NCBI RefSeq assembly: GCF_028681615.1
Contig: NZ_JAQUHV010000015.1
Span: forward strand, 1-49,157
Direction of reading: 5' to 3'
DNA length: 49,157 bases
Source: Sulfuricurvum sp.
GTDB lineage: Bacteria; Campylobacterota; Campylobacteria; Campylobacterales; Sulfurimonadaceae
Position 1 is the first letter of the stretch. The number at the start of each line of letters is the position of its first letter. The notes under the pieces were generated by a model. That model was given only the letters and a program-made list of their open reading frames with translations, searched no databases and was not told where the DNA came from. A program made the position numbers and the translations under genes. This document shows, one piece after another, positions 40,910 through 49,157 of the stretch.

Positions 40910-41031
40910 GATTTACCCTTCTTATACTTTGCCCCTGACGGGTTCTCCCCATAACGCCGCTTCGTCTCTGCATGATGCATAAAAAACCACAGCACCGCTA
41001 TGGATACAATCCCCATTGCAATATCTTCCAT
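40906..41031 (-). CDS. 41-residue single-span membrane protein
   Basis: ATG 41031 with a perfect AAGGAG upstream; the stop overlaps the next start (ATGA). One membrane segment (MGIVSIAVLWFFM) followed by a basic tail (KRRYGENPSGAKYKKGKS). Sequence and coupling support a real gene; role unknown. Confidence 0.6.
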   Translation of the reverse strand: MEDIAMGIVSIAVLWFFMHHAETKRRYGENPSGAKYKKGKS

Positions 41032-41041
41032 TACAATCTCC

Positions 41042-42364
41042 TTATAATTGCGCCATATCGATCTTGCCCTCTCCGGCAATTTCACTCAGCTGCTCTCCGA
41101 TTAAACTCATCGAACTCTGCCCCGTTGTTTTTCCACCTGCATCTTGATGCTCTACCGGAATATGACCGGTGTATTTAGTCTCAGTTCCGCCCGCTCCGTA
41201 TGGACGGGTAAACATCAACGTATACGGGTTAAAATTCACCTCACCTTTGAAGTGTTGCCCTGTCTGCTTATTTTTGGAAAAGATGATCTCACGCATCTCT
41301 TTCTTACCGTTCTCCGGATCGTCCTTGAGACGTTTGAGATGGATGATGATCGAGGCTTCGTGCGCCCCTTTTTTTGTCCCCATCGGAGAGATCACCGACG
41401 CAGCGGCATCCGCTTTCGAGTTTTGGATAATTAGCAAGATATCAATATTGAGTTTATGTGCTAGCTTAGCCAGCCGGCTAAACTTCTCCGATTCTCGATC
41501 TTCCATCGTTCCGTTATTGGCTGCGTTCTCGATCCGCATCTGAGAATCGATTACAAAAAACCGTGCCCCGCGCTTTGCCCATATCTTGATCTCACGTTCC
41601 AAATCTACGATGTCATATCCGTCATCGATAATTTGCAGGTTAACATTCTCATACGCTTCGCTCTCTACCCGCATCTGTAGCTTTACAAGCGAATCGGTCG
41701 TAAACTCAAACGCAAACAGCACCGCAGGGTTCATCTTCGTAATGTTTTTCAGGATCTGCATCGTGAGGATTGTTTTTCCGGCTTCAGGATCTCCGGATAC
41801 GAGGATCAGCTGCCCCATCTCAAAACCGCCGTTAAGCGCTTCATCGATAAAGCTCACTCCGGTAGGATAAATCGGAGCGGGAGGATTTAACAGATACTCT
41901 CTTTTGAGCTGACTAAATGACTTTGCCCGTGACTGATCTGACATCTCCAAGATATCGATATAGCGCGCCACCTCCGCAATGATTTGATCCGAAGTTTTAT
42001 TTTCTTCAACTACTTGCTGTTTTATGAGAGTTGTTAACCGTAACAGTTCCCGGATCGTATATAACTCTTTAATCTTGGCTATATAGGGGCTGAGATTGTT
42101 GATAGGGGTAGTTATGAGGATCTCTACCATCACCTTCTCATCAAACTTCTTCTTATTCACCAATTCATCCCGAATAAAAGACTCATCGATCGGTTTATCA
42201 CTTCGATACAGATATTGCATCGTCTCATAAATGTTTTGATGTGCATTAAGATAAAAATGGTGCGGTTTCAGAGTATCAATGACATCACCAAACAACTCAG
42301 GAGAAAAAATAAACGAAGATAAAGCAGATCGCTCAAAAGCGAGATTATATAATTGTTCTTCCAT
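41042..42364 (-). CDS. DnaB-like replicative helicase
   Basis: 440 residues from ATG 42364 (GGAAAAGAG upstream). The N-terminal domain (about 1-95) is DnaB-like (ALSSFIFSPELFGDVIDTLK). The RecA-type core has Walker A GDPEAGKT (191-198), Walker B FFVIDSQ (about 268), and the HAQG-like sensor region IIQNSKADAAA with an arginine finger region further on. The C-terminal 60 residues are an unusual Gly/Thr-rich tail. It would unwind DNA at the prophage fork; the winged-helix protein at 707 may load it. It is followed by overlapping small phage genes, so I assign it to the prophage and not to the host. Confidence 0.82.
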   Translation of the reverse strand: MEEQLYNLAFERSALSSFIFSPELFGDVIDTLKPHHFYLNAHQNIYETMQYLYRSDKPIDESFIRDELVNKKKFDEKVMVEILITTPINNLSPYIAKIKELYTIRELLRLTTLIKQQVVEENKTSDQIIAEVARYIDILEMSDQSRAKSFSQLKREYLLNPPAPIYPTGVSFIDEALNGGFEMGQLILVSGDPEAGKTILTMQILKNITKMNPAVLFAFEFTTDSLVKLQMRVESEAYENVNLQIIDDGYDIVDLEREIKIWAKRGARFFVIDSQMRIENAANNGTMEDRESEKFSRLAKLAHKLNIDILLIIQNSKADAAASVISPMGTKKGAHEASIIIHLKRLKDDPENGKKEMREIIFSKNKQTGQHFKGEVNFNPYTLMFTRPYGAGGTETKYTGHIPVEHQDAGGKTTGQSSMSLIGEQLSEIAGEGKIDMAQL

Positions 42365-42545
42365 AACTCTTTTCCGTGACAACAACGTGACAAAAACAGC
42401 ACATTAAGTTGCGTAAACGAAAACCTACGAAGCCCACAAAGCACCGTACTTTACGTCCTAAAAAGAAGTTTTTATTGATTTAGATAGTTATGAAGATAAA
42501 AAGTTATTAAAATGCCTATTTAACGAGGTTAAAGGAGTATTTTTT
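42365..42545. other. Prophage-chromosome junction region
   Basis: 181 bases without a gene between the helicase start and the gdhA stop. They include two CGTGACAA boxes 11 bp apart (42375-42382 and 42386-42393) just upstream of the helicase start, a possible operator, and a TTTAAC/GTTAAA hairpin (about 42519-42533) near the gdhA end. The right attachment site must lie in or near this stretch if the helicase is phage-borne. No matching repeat is seen inside the window. Confidence 0.45.
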
Positions 42546-43898
42546 CTACACTCCTTCCAAAATCATTGCCTCCGCTACTCGCTTAAAAGCAGCAATATTT
42601 GCCCCATCGACAAAATTGCGTTCCCTGCCGTATTCTTTTGCAGTCAATGCAATCCGTTTATAAATCTGTCGCATCAGTTCATCGAGTTTGCGATCCACTT
42701 TATCATAATCCCATTTTTCCATCGAAGCGTTTTGAGACATCTCAAACTCGCTAACGGCGACCCCTCCGGCATTAGATGCTTTGCCCGGAGCGAACAAAAT
42801 CCCCTCCTCCTGCAAAAGGTCAATCGCATCCGGAGTCGTCGGCATATTGGCACCCTCAACCACGGCAATGCATCCGTTTCGGATCAGGGATTGCGCATCC
42901 GCCTTGGTCAGTTCGTTTTGCGTTGCACACGGGAATGCCGCGAAGCACGGATAACTCCACACCGGATGTGCACCCTCCGGATAGTCATCTTTTTGTGTAT
43001 ACACGGAAGTGGGGACTTTTGCTTTATAGAGTTTTAGAGATTGGCGTTTCTCATCCCCCTTGATACTTTTAAGCAATTCGAGTTTGATCCCGTCAGGATC
43101 ATAAATCGTCCCTTCACTGTCACTGCACGTGATCACTTTAGCACCAAAAAACTGTAATTTTTCAATCGTATGCAATGCAACGTTTCCCGCTCCGCTGACA
43201 CAGCACACTTGGGAATCCAACGTTTCCTGAAGTTCCTCTTTCAGCATCTCTTGGGCAAAATAGACAACTCCGTATCCTGTTGCCTGAGGGCGCATTAACG
43301 ATCCTCCGAACGCATAGGGCTTTCCGCTGAGGACACCGTCATAATTACGGCTGATCCGTTTGTATTCACCGAACAAGAATCCGATCTCTTTGGACCCGAC
43401 ACCGATATCTCCGGCAGGTACATCGGTACGCGCTCCGATATATTGATGCAATTCACGCATAAACGCGCGGCAAAACTTCATAATCTCGAAGTCGCTTTTC
43501 CCTTTGGGATCGAAATCGCTTCCCCCCTTGGCTCCTCCAATCGGTAAACCCGTCAAAGAGTTTTTGAAAATCTGCTCAAACGCTAAAAATTTCAGTACTC
43601 CGGTCGTGACACTGGGATGGAAACGTAATCCCCCTTTATAAGGCCCGAGCGAATTATTAAACTGGATACGATATCCGTTGTTGATATTCACCCGGTTTTG
43701 ATCATCCAACCATTGCACTTTAAACTGAATAATGCGGTCGGGTGTCACCAAACGTTCTACGATACCGTTCATCTCATAACGGGGATCGCTTTCAACAATC
43801 GGAGTCAAAGAGTGGAGAACTTCGCTGACTGCCTGCAAAAATGTATTGTCTACCGCACAGGATGATTTTTCGAGATTGGCTAATATTTTTTCGACCAC
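42546..43898 (-). CDS. gdhA: Glutamate dehydrogenase (NADP-type)
   Basis: 450 residues, full length for hexameric bacterial GdhA. Substrate-binding lysines PYKGGLRFHPSV (Lys88) and GGAKGGSDFDPKGKS (catalytic Lys124), plus a Rossmann part starting near residue 235 (VCCVSGAGNVALHTIEKL). It converts 2-oxoglutarate and ammonium to glutamate in the cytoplasm. First clear host gene right of the prophage; transcribed leftward toward it. No sign of truncation. Confidence 0.95.
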   Translation of the reverse strand: MVEKILANLEKSSCAVDNTFLQAVSEVLHSLTPIVESDPRYEMNGIVERLVTPDRIIQFKVQWLDDQNRVNINNGYRIQFNNSLGPYKGGLRFHPSVTTGVLKFLAFEQIFKNSLTGLPIGGAKGGSDFDPKGKSDFEIMKFCRAFMRELHQYIGARTDVPAGDIGVGSKEIGFLFGEYKRISRNYDGVLSGKPYAFGGSLMRPQATGYGVVYFAQEMLKEELQETLDSQVCCVSGAGNVALHTIEKLQFFGAKVITCSDSEGTIYDPDGIKLELLKSIKGDEKRQSLKLYKAKVPTSVYTQKDDYPEGAHPVWSYPCFAAFPCATQNELTKADAQSLIRNGCIAVVEGANMPTTPDAIDLLQEEGILFAPGKASNAGGVAVSEFEMSQNASMEKWDYDKVDRKLDELMRQIYKRIALTAKEYGRERNFVDGANIAAFKRVAEAMILEGV

Positions 43899-43929
43899 TT
43901 TTATCTCCTATTTTTGAATACTTTGTTGT

Positions 43930-44499
43930 TCATTTTATCGCAATTCCAAAAAACTCTATAATGTTCTCAAAATAATGCTCAAATCCTTCAAATCCATGAT
44001 TTCCACCCTCTTCTACAATCGTTTCGGCATCCGGCAGCTTACTGAGTGCCTCTGTATAATCGAGAAGCTCATCTCCCGTTTGTAGCAATAAAAGAGATTT
44101 GTTTTTCAACGGTTCGCACATTTCAAGACGCTTCAGCATCTCCAGATGGGTTTTATTCCATTCATAGCTGCTTTGATCGTAAAAATTCGACGGAAACCCT
44201 AATGAACGTTCGAGTGTAATATACGGATGTATCGCAGGATTGATGAGAACACAGGGGAGATTATACTTTTGGGAGAGAAACATCGCATAATATCCACCCA
44301 ACGAAGATCCGACAAGACAGACTTCTTCGAGCGGTTGAAACGATTCAATCAGCTCTTCCAACGTCGTAATGGCCAAATCGGGAACTGTCGAGAGAGAGGG
44401 TGCAATAAAGCGTATAGCATGTTCCTGGCAATATCCGCGCAGCGCTTTCGCTTTTGATCCGTTTCCATGACTCCCAAAACCGTGGATATAGATAATCAC
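43930..44499 (-). CDS. YqiA/UPF0227-type alpha/beta hydrolase
   Basis: 189 residues. Start IIYIHGFGSHGNGSKAKAL carries the oxyanion-side HGFGS; the nucleophile elbow is GSSLGG (Ser66), with a likely Asp in TGDELLDY and His in GGNHGFEGF. This fits small esterases of the YqiA family, cytoplasmic and of poorly known substrate. Stands between gdhA and the chemoreceptor gene on the same strand. Confidence 0.85.
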   Translation of the reverse strand: MIIYIHGFGSHGNGSKAKALRGYCQEHAIRFIAPSLSTVPDLAITTLEELIESFQPLEEVCLVGSSLGGYYAMFLSQKYNLPCVLINPAIHPYITLERSLGFPSNFYDQSSYEWNKTHLEMLKRLEMCEPLKNKSLLLLQTGDELLDYTEALSKLPDAETIVEEGGNHGFEGFEHYFENIIEFFGIAIK

Positions 44500-44613
44500 A
44501 CTCTCACTCCTACCCAGATAATGATTACTTCAACTCACCACAATGAGTACTATAGTTCACTCTCTAAAAAAAATTATGTCGTAACAAAACAGTTCTGTAA
44601 CTAATTTAGAAAG

Positions 44614-46227
44614 TTATGATCGAAAAGATTCTAAGTCACCTAAAAGATTATGTGAGATGGATGCCAGCGTTTTTGCTTGATCTAGCAATCTTTCGGTACC
44701 AGAGTTATTCCGTTTGGCACACTCTTCGATATGTGCAAGATTTTCAATCGTCATTTTTGTTTTTTCTGCCCCGATTTTTGCAGATTCAGCCGTATCTTGA
44801 GCCATTCGTACCGAATTTTCCATCACCTCTATAACATTACGCATTGTCTCTTCAACTTGAAGCGATTTCTTACCGAGTTCTTCCATATAATCTGCATTTT
44901 TCGACATCATCTCAGTACTTTCTGTAACCGATTGAACAATAATAGCGACCGTAGCACCACTCTCCGAAAGACTTTTTTGTGTTCGTTCCGCCAGTTTTCT
45001 GACTTCATCAGCAACAACAGCAAATCCACGTCCATGTTCTCCTGCCCGTGCCGCTTCAATCGCTGCATTGAGCGCAAGCAGATTCGTTTGGTCAGCGATA
45101 TCTGAGATAACGGTTAATACCGATTTGATTTGCTCTGCTTCCGATGAAAGACGTTCCAGCCGTGAAGAGAGTTCATGCTGATCTTGCACTGCGGTTTGCA
45201 GGGATTGAGACACGTTCAGCACTTCATGAGCAGCACCTTTCGCTTCCTCATTCGCATGCTTGATACTCTCACCCGTTTTTTTGGATTGGTGTTGATTTGA
45301 TTCAAGAAGAAGAGAAACCTCTTGAGACGAAGCGTTTGTACGTGTAATAATCGATGTAATTTCATCCGTATTGGAACTGATCAATGTCGATGTATCGGTT
45401 AGATCAAAAGCAATCTGTGCATTTTCACTTGCTAATTTTTTGGATGATATAATCGCACTCGCCATTTCGCCAATTAATTTATTAACATGTCCGATCACAT
45501 GCCCTATCTCATCATTGTTGACAATCGGAATAGGTTTGTTAAGTTCCTTTGTCCGTACGATGTCCTCACATCCTTTTTCAGCAATTTTAACCGATGCAAC
45601 TATCGATTTTGTGAGCATAAAAATACCGCCGCTCAAGATTCCGATAATCAGTAAAGCTGCCACCCAAATAAGAGTTTTCACATTGGACGCTTCGAGTTTA
45701 ATCGTATCATTCATCCGAGTATATTCTTTTTGATACACATCGACTAAAGCATCCAATTTGTCCGTCGGACCACGATCAATTCCGTCTACAGCTTTATCAC
45801 CGACTTTGTATTTTTCTGAGGAAGCACTATTAAATGCTATCAATCCTTGACGATATTTCTGCCCCAATATTTTATGTGATGCGCTAAAATCATCAATCAT
45901 CGCAACGATTTTTGGATTATCCGTAATTACTTTGAGTTCTTCCAACTCTTTATCAATTTTTTCTTCTTGATTCACAAAATTTTTAAAATATTTTTCATAT
46001 TTTTCCGGATTTTCACCACGGAGAAGAATATTTTTCCATTCTTGAACCTGTTTTTTAAAAGCTACTTGTATGGAGCGTGCTTTATCGATTTGTTTTAAAG
46101 TGATTTGTGAGCTTTCAATTGTTTCGTCTAAAACCGAACCATAACCAACCATCGCAATGGCAACCACCAATAACATACCTATTAACGCGCCTATATTGAT
46201 AATAATCAATTTTTGTTTGATATGCAT
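44614..46227 (-). CDS. Methyl-accepting chemotaxis protein
   Basis: 537 residues from ATG 46227 (AGGAAA upstream). Membrane segments at about 7-29 and 191-215 enclose a helical four-helix-bundle-like sensor of about 160 residues; a HAMP-like region follows. The cytoplasmic hairpin tip is [20 protein letters not shown] (longer run not shown) within the usual signalling domain. No C-terminal CheR-binding pentapeptide: it ends DLESFRS. Role: chemosensory signalling to CheA/CheW; ligand unknown. Confidence 0.9.
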   Translation of the reverse strand: MHIKQKLIIINIGALIGMLLVVAIAMVGYGSVLDETIESSQITLKQIDKARSIQVAFKKQVQEWKNILLRGENPEKYEKYFKNFVNQEEKIDKELEELKVITDNPKIVAMIDDFSASHKILGQKYRQGLIAFNSASSEKYKVGDKAVDGIDRGPTDKLDALVDVYQKEYTRMNDTIKLEASNVKTLIWVAALLIIGILSGGIFMLTKSIVASVKIAEKGCEDIVRTKELNKPIPIVNNDEIGHVIGHVNKLIGEMASAIISSKKLASENAQIAFDLTDTSTLISSNTDEITSIITRTNASSQEVSLLLESNQHQSKKTGESIKHANEEAKGAAHEVLNVSQSLQTAVQDQHELSSRLERLSSEAEQIKSVLTVISDIADQTNLLALNAAIEAARAGEHGRGFAVVADEVRKLAERTQKSLSESGATVAIIVQSVTESTEMMSKNADYMEELGKKSLQVEETMRNVIEVMENSVRMAQDTAESAKIGAEKTKMTIENLAHIEECAKRNNSGTERLLDQAKTLASISHNLLGDLESFRS

Positions 46228-46321
46228 ACAAAATTTCCTGTACAATGTTTTAAATTTATTTGCAACATAATAACACAATTATAAGAAAATAATATCCAGA
46301 CAAAACATGAAATACTTCTAT

Positions 46322-49051
46322 TTACTTCAACTCACCCCAGTGATTCCCGATATGCATCGACGTTTTCAATGGAACACGCAGTTCTAAAATATGCTCCATC
46401 ACCTCGACAAAACGGCTCGCATAAATCTCTGCAACATCCTCATCCACCTCAAAAATCAGTTCATCGTGGATTTGAAGGAGCATTTTTGCTCTCATCCCTT
46501 CGGTTCGGATCATGGCATCGATTTTATTCATCGAAAGTTTGATGAGATCGGACGCGGAACCTTGAAATACCGTGTTGACCGATTCGCGCTCGTATGCTGC
46601 TTTAAGCATCGGAGTGGCGGATGCAAAGTCAAAATAGCGACGACGGTGGAGCAGCGTCTCAACGTACCCCATCTCTTTGGCCTGCTCGACGATGCCGCTG
46701 AAATATCCTTTGACACTCGGGAAGGTCTCGAAATAGCGTTCGATGATCTCTTTTGCCTCTTTGGTCGTTATCCCAAGAGTATCGGAGAGCTTTTTCTGTC
46801 CCATTCCGTACAACAGACCGAAATTGACCGTTTTGGCGATGTTACGCTTACGTTGCGCATCTTCGGCTCCAAACAACGCTATTGCCGTTTGCATGTGGAT
46901 ATCGTGTCCCTCATTAAAGGCGTTAACCAACACACTATCCTCACTGAAATGGGCGAGGAGACGAAGCTCAATCTGAGAGTAGTCGATCCCGATCAGTTTT
47001 TTACCCTTGGGTGCGACGAATGCTTCGCGAATGCGCATCCCAAGAGCCGTTTTGACGGGGATATTTTGGAGATTCGGATTTTTCGAACTGAGCCGCCCCG
47101 TCGCCGTCCCCGTCTGAACGAACGAGGTATAGATACGCGATGTCGGATCGTTTTGTGCCAAAGCGATCAACGGCTCGATATAGGTCGAATAGAGTTTATG
47201 ATATTCACGGTATTGAAGCAGCATCGGTATGACGGAATGATCGTTTTTAAGCCCTTCCAAAACCTGTTCATCCGTACTGTAGCCCGTTTTGGTTTTCTTG
47301 CCGTGAGCCAGCCCGAGTGTCTCAAAAAGGACAACGCCGAGTTGTTTGGTTGAGTTGAGATTAAATACCGTACCACATGCACTGTGGATTTGCTCCGTCA
47401 ATGTGGCGATCTCGTTTGCTACCTCTTTTTTAAACTGCTCTAATACCGCCGTATCGACCGCAATCCCCTCACGCTCCATTCCCAGCAATGTCAGGGTAAA
47501 AGGGAATTCGACGTTAAATGCCTCATCCAGTGCATCCTGTCCCCCTTTTAATAGAAGCTGTTCGCGCAGAACTTCATACAATCGATAGGTGATATAGGCA
47601 TCTTCTCCCGCATATTTGCACGCATCCTCGATCGCAACCGAAGCGAAATTCTCCCCTTTTTTGACCGTATCTTTGAAATGGATCATTTCGTGATGTAAAA
47701 GAGAAGCTGAAAGGTTATCCATAGCAAGCGAACGTGCCGAATCGGTCAGCCATGCCATCACCATTGAATCGGCATGGATGGTTAAACGATCAACCCCTAA
47801 AAATCGGGTCACAAAGTGGAGGTCAAATTTAATATTATGTCCTATGACACGATGCTCAAAAATCACTTTGATCGCTTTTTTTGCACTCTCATGAGCGACT
47901 TGTGCCCCTACTCCGAGATAACTGTGCGCCAAAGGGACATAATAGCCTGTTTTACCGTCGATGCTGAAACTAAAGCCGACCAAATGATCTTTGGTCGGAT
48001 CGAGTCCCGTCGTTTCGGTATCAAAAGCGACCAATGCATCCTGCGGGATCAAAGCGATGATACGTTCCAGCGCTTCGTCAGTGTCGATCAACATCGTACA
48101 CCCTTCAGTGTTTTCACATTTAAGGAGATCGAGGGATTTACTTTCCGCTACGCGCGGTGCAGGTGCACCTTGTGATTCTTCAAACAGCGCCTTGGCTTTC
48201 AAGGTACGTAGAACCGCATTCATCTCATAATGGACCAAATCATCGTAAATCGGTAAAAAAGGATTGTCAAAATGCATCGCGAATTCATTGAAATCGAGTG
48301 ACTCGAAAACATTATCCCGCAGACTTACCAGTTCACGCGAACGAAACGCATCATCCCGATAAGTCTCCAACAATCCGCGAATACGCGGCGGTGTCACTTC
48401 ATCAAGACGACGATACATTTCATCCAATGTCCCGAACTGGACTAAGAGCTTTTGTGCTGTCACTTTCCCGATCCCTTTGACACCGGGAACATTATCGGCA
48501 GTGTCACCGATAAGGGCTTGATAGTCGATGAATTGTCTCGGATGTACCCCGTATTTTTCATCGCAGTGGCGTTCGTTCATCACTTTTTTACTGATCGCAT
48601 CCACGAGAACGACAACGTCGTCTTCGATAAGCTGATAGAGGTCTTTATCGTGCGAAACAACACGGACGATATGCCCCTGAGCACGTGCATGACGAACCAC
48701 CGAAGCGATCATATCATCCGCTTCATAACCACTCATGGAAAGGGACTTATATCCCATTTTGTCTATCCACTCGATTGCGATCGGAAGCTGCATAATCAGC
48801 TCTTCAGGAGCGGGAGAGCGGTTGGCTTTGTAATTCGGATCGATCTCTGCGCGGAAGCTGGGTCCTTTGGCATCGAGGGCAAAAATGAGATAATCGCTGC
48901 TGTGGTCTTTATGCAGTGACGCGATAAAGTTGATAAATCCGGTTAAAAGACCGGTCGGGAAACCCTGCTTGTTTTTGAGTGGAGGTAGTGCGTAAAAACT
49001 GCGGAAAAAAAATCCGAACGTATCGATTACTGTAACGGTTTGTTGAGACAT
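46322..49051 (-). CDS. polA: DNA polymerase I
   Basis: 909 residues. N-terminal 5'-3' exonuclease (about 1-290, including YEADDMIASVVRHA and GVKGIGKVTAQKLL), an intact 3'-5' exonuclease signature (FDTETTGLD near 345), and a family A polymerase domain: motif A IGIDYSQIELRL (Asp690), O-helix RNIAKTVNFGLLYG (736-749) and motif C IHDELIFEV (about 861). Role: Okazaki fragment processing and repair. Full length, all catalytic residues present; host gene. Confidence 0.96.
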   Translation of the reverse strand: MSQQTVTVIDTFGFFFRSFYALPPLKNKQGFPTGLLTGFINFIASLHKDHSSDYLIFALDAKGPSFRAEIDPNYKANRSPAPEELIMQLPIAIEWIDKMGYKSLSMSGYEADDMIASVVRHARAQGHIVRVVSHDKDLYQLIEDDVVVLVDAISKKVMNERHCDEKYGVHPRQFIDYQALIGDTADNVPGVKGIGKVTAQKLLVQFGTLDEMYRRLDEVTPPRIRGLLETYRDDAFRSRELVSLRDNVFESLDFNEFAMHFDNPFLPIYDDLVHYEMNAVLRTLKAKALFEESQGAPAPRVAESKSLDLLKCENTEGCTMLIDTDEALERIIALIPQDALVAFDTETTGLDPTKDHLVGFSFSIDGKTGYYVPLAHSYLGVGAQVAHESAKKAIKVIFEHRVIGHNIKFDLHFVTRFLGVDRLTIHADSMVMAWLTDSARSLAMDNLSASLLHHEMIHFKDTVKKGENFASVAIEDACKYAGEDAYITYRLYEVLREQLLLKGGQDALDEAFNVEFPFTLTLLGMEREGIAVDTAVLEQFKKEVANEIATLTEQIHSACGTVFNLNSTKQLGVVLFETLGLAHGKKTKTGYSTDEQVLEGLKNDHSVIPMLLQYREYHKLYSTYIEPLIALAQNDPTSRIYTSFVQTGTATGRLSSKNPNLQNIPVKTALGMRIREAFVAPKGKKLIGIDYSQIELRLLAHFSEDSVLVNAFNEGHDIHMQTAIALFGAEDAQRKRNIAKTVNFGLLYGMGQKKLSDTLGITTKEAKEIIERYFETFPSVKGYFSGIVEQAKEMGYVETLLHRRRYFDFASATPMLKAAYERESVNTVFQGSASDLIKLSMNKIDAMIRTEGMRAKMLLQIHDELIFEVDEDVAEIYASRFVEVMEHILELRVPLKTSMHIGNHWGELK

Positions 49052-49060
49052 TGTGCGCCT

Positions 49061-49157
49061 TTATATGGCGCGAGTTTTTTCAAGAATCGAATCAATCGCC
49101 GCTTGAAGTTTGGTCACATCGTATCCGGCGGCTTCAGCTTTTTTAAGTCCGAATGCA
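49061..49157 (-). CDS. C-terminal end of unidentified host gene
   Basis: Only the last 31 codons are visible, ending at TAA (49061-49063), nine bases before the polA start, so it is probably co-transcribed with polA. The visible part (LKKAEAAGYDVTKLQAAI) is helical. Too short to name. Confidence 0.6.
   Translation of the reverse strand, partial: AFGLKKAEAAGYDVTKLQAAIDSILEKTRAI

Noticed and set aside
46391-47353. 320-residue plus-strand frame opposite polA
   Set aside because: Antisense to the highly conserved polymerase domain; a shadow.

Overview
The window is a bacterial chromosome segment carrying most of a temperate, podovirus-like prophage (about 1 to 42.4 kb; its left end lies outside the window) next to ordinary host genes (42.5 to 49.2 kb: gdhA, a YqiA-type esterase, a methyl-accepting chemotaxis protein, polA and the tail end of one more gene, all on the minus strand). 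Base composition and protein style suggest a Campylobacterota host (Sulfuricurvum/Sulfurimonas-like). That is an inference; no rRNA or other marker is present. No integrase and no att repeat could be recognised.

Left part (1-10.2 kb): a lambda-like switch, with a Cro-like gene and a winged-helix replication protein leftward and a CI/LexA-type repressor rightward. An 860-bp gene-poor stretch full of repeats looks like a replication origin. A rightward early operon follows: HTH protein, promoter/operator, second HTH, AntA-ORF6C antirepressor, small proteins, ParA, an unknown, ParB and a DUF1488-like protein. A short AT-rich pair (possible GNAT protein plus a 55-residue protein) ends this part.

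Right and middle parts (42.4 back to 10.2 kb, minus strand): a DnaB-like helicase and small early genes including a dATP/dGTP diphosphohydrolase, then terminase small and large subunits, an RHH-like protein, scaffold, N4-gp56-type major capsid protein, decoration and adaptor proteins. Next comes an unexpected ACP / beta-ketoacyl synthase / acyltransferase-like trio, then ejection-type proteins, two collagen-like tail-fibre cassettes flanking a lysis cassette (holin, SLT endolysin, Rz/Rz1), a 2082-residue polyvalent virion protein, and the portal protein at the very end. There is no tape-measure protein, consistent with a short-tailed virion.

Signals running across the genes: (1) six perfect copies of the palindrome ATCCGCCGGCGGAT scattered over 35 kb of the prophage, read in three different frames when inside genes, a candidate dispersed centromere for ParB; (2) five copies of a 22-23 bp repeat, two inside the replication gene and three in the gene-poor region; (3) a 23-bp motif repeated upstream of three late transcription units, a likely late promoter; (4) a duplicated HTH / antirepressor / small-protein cassette, each copy with its own palindromic operator just after a TTGACA promoter, the second copy lying backwards inside the late operon. 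The most novel system is the phage-encoded ACP-ketosynthase-acyltransferase trio inside the virion gene block.
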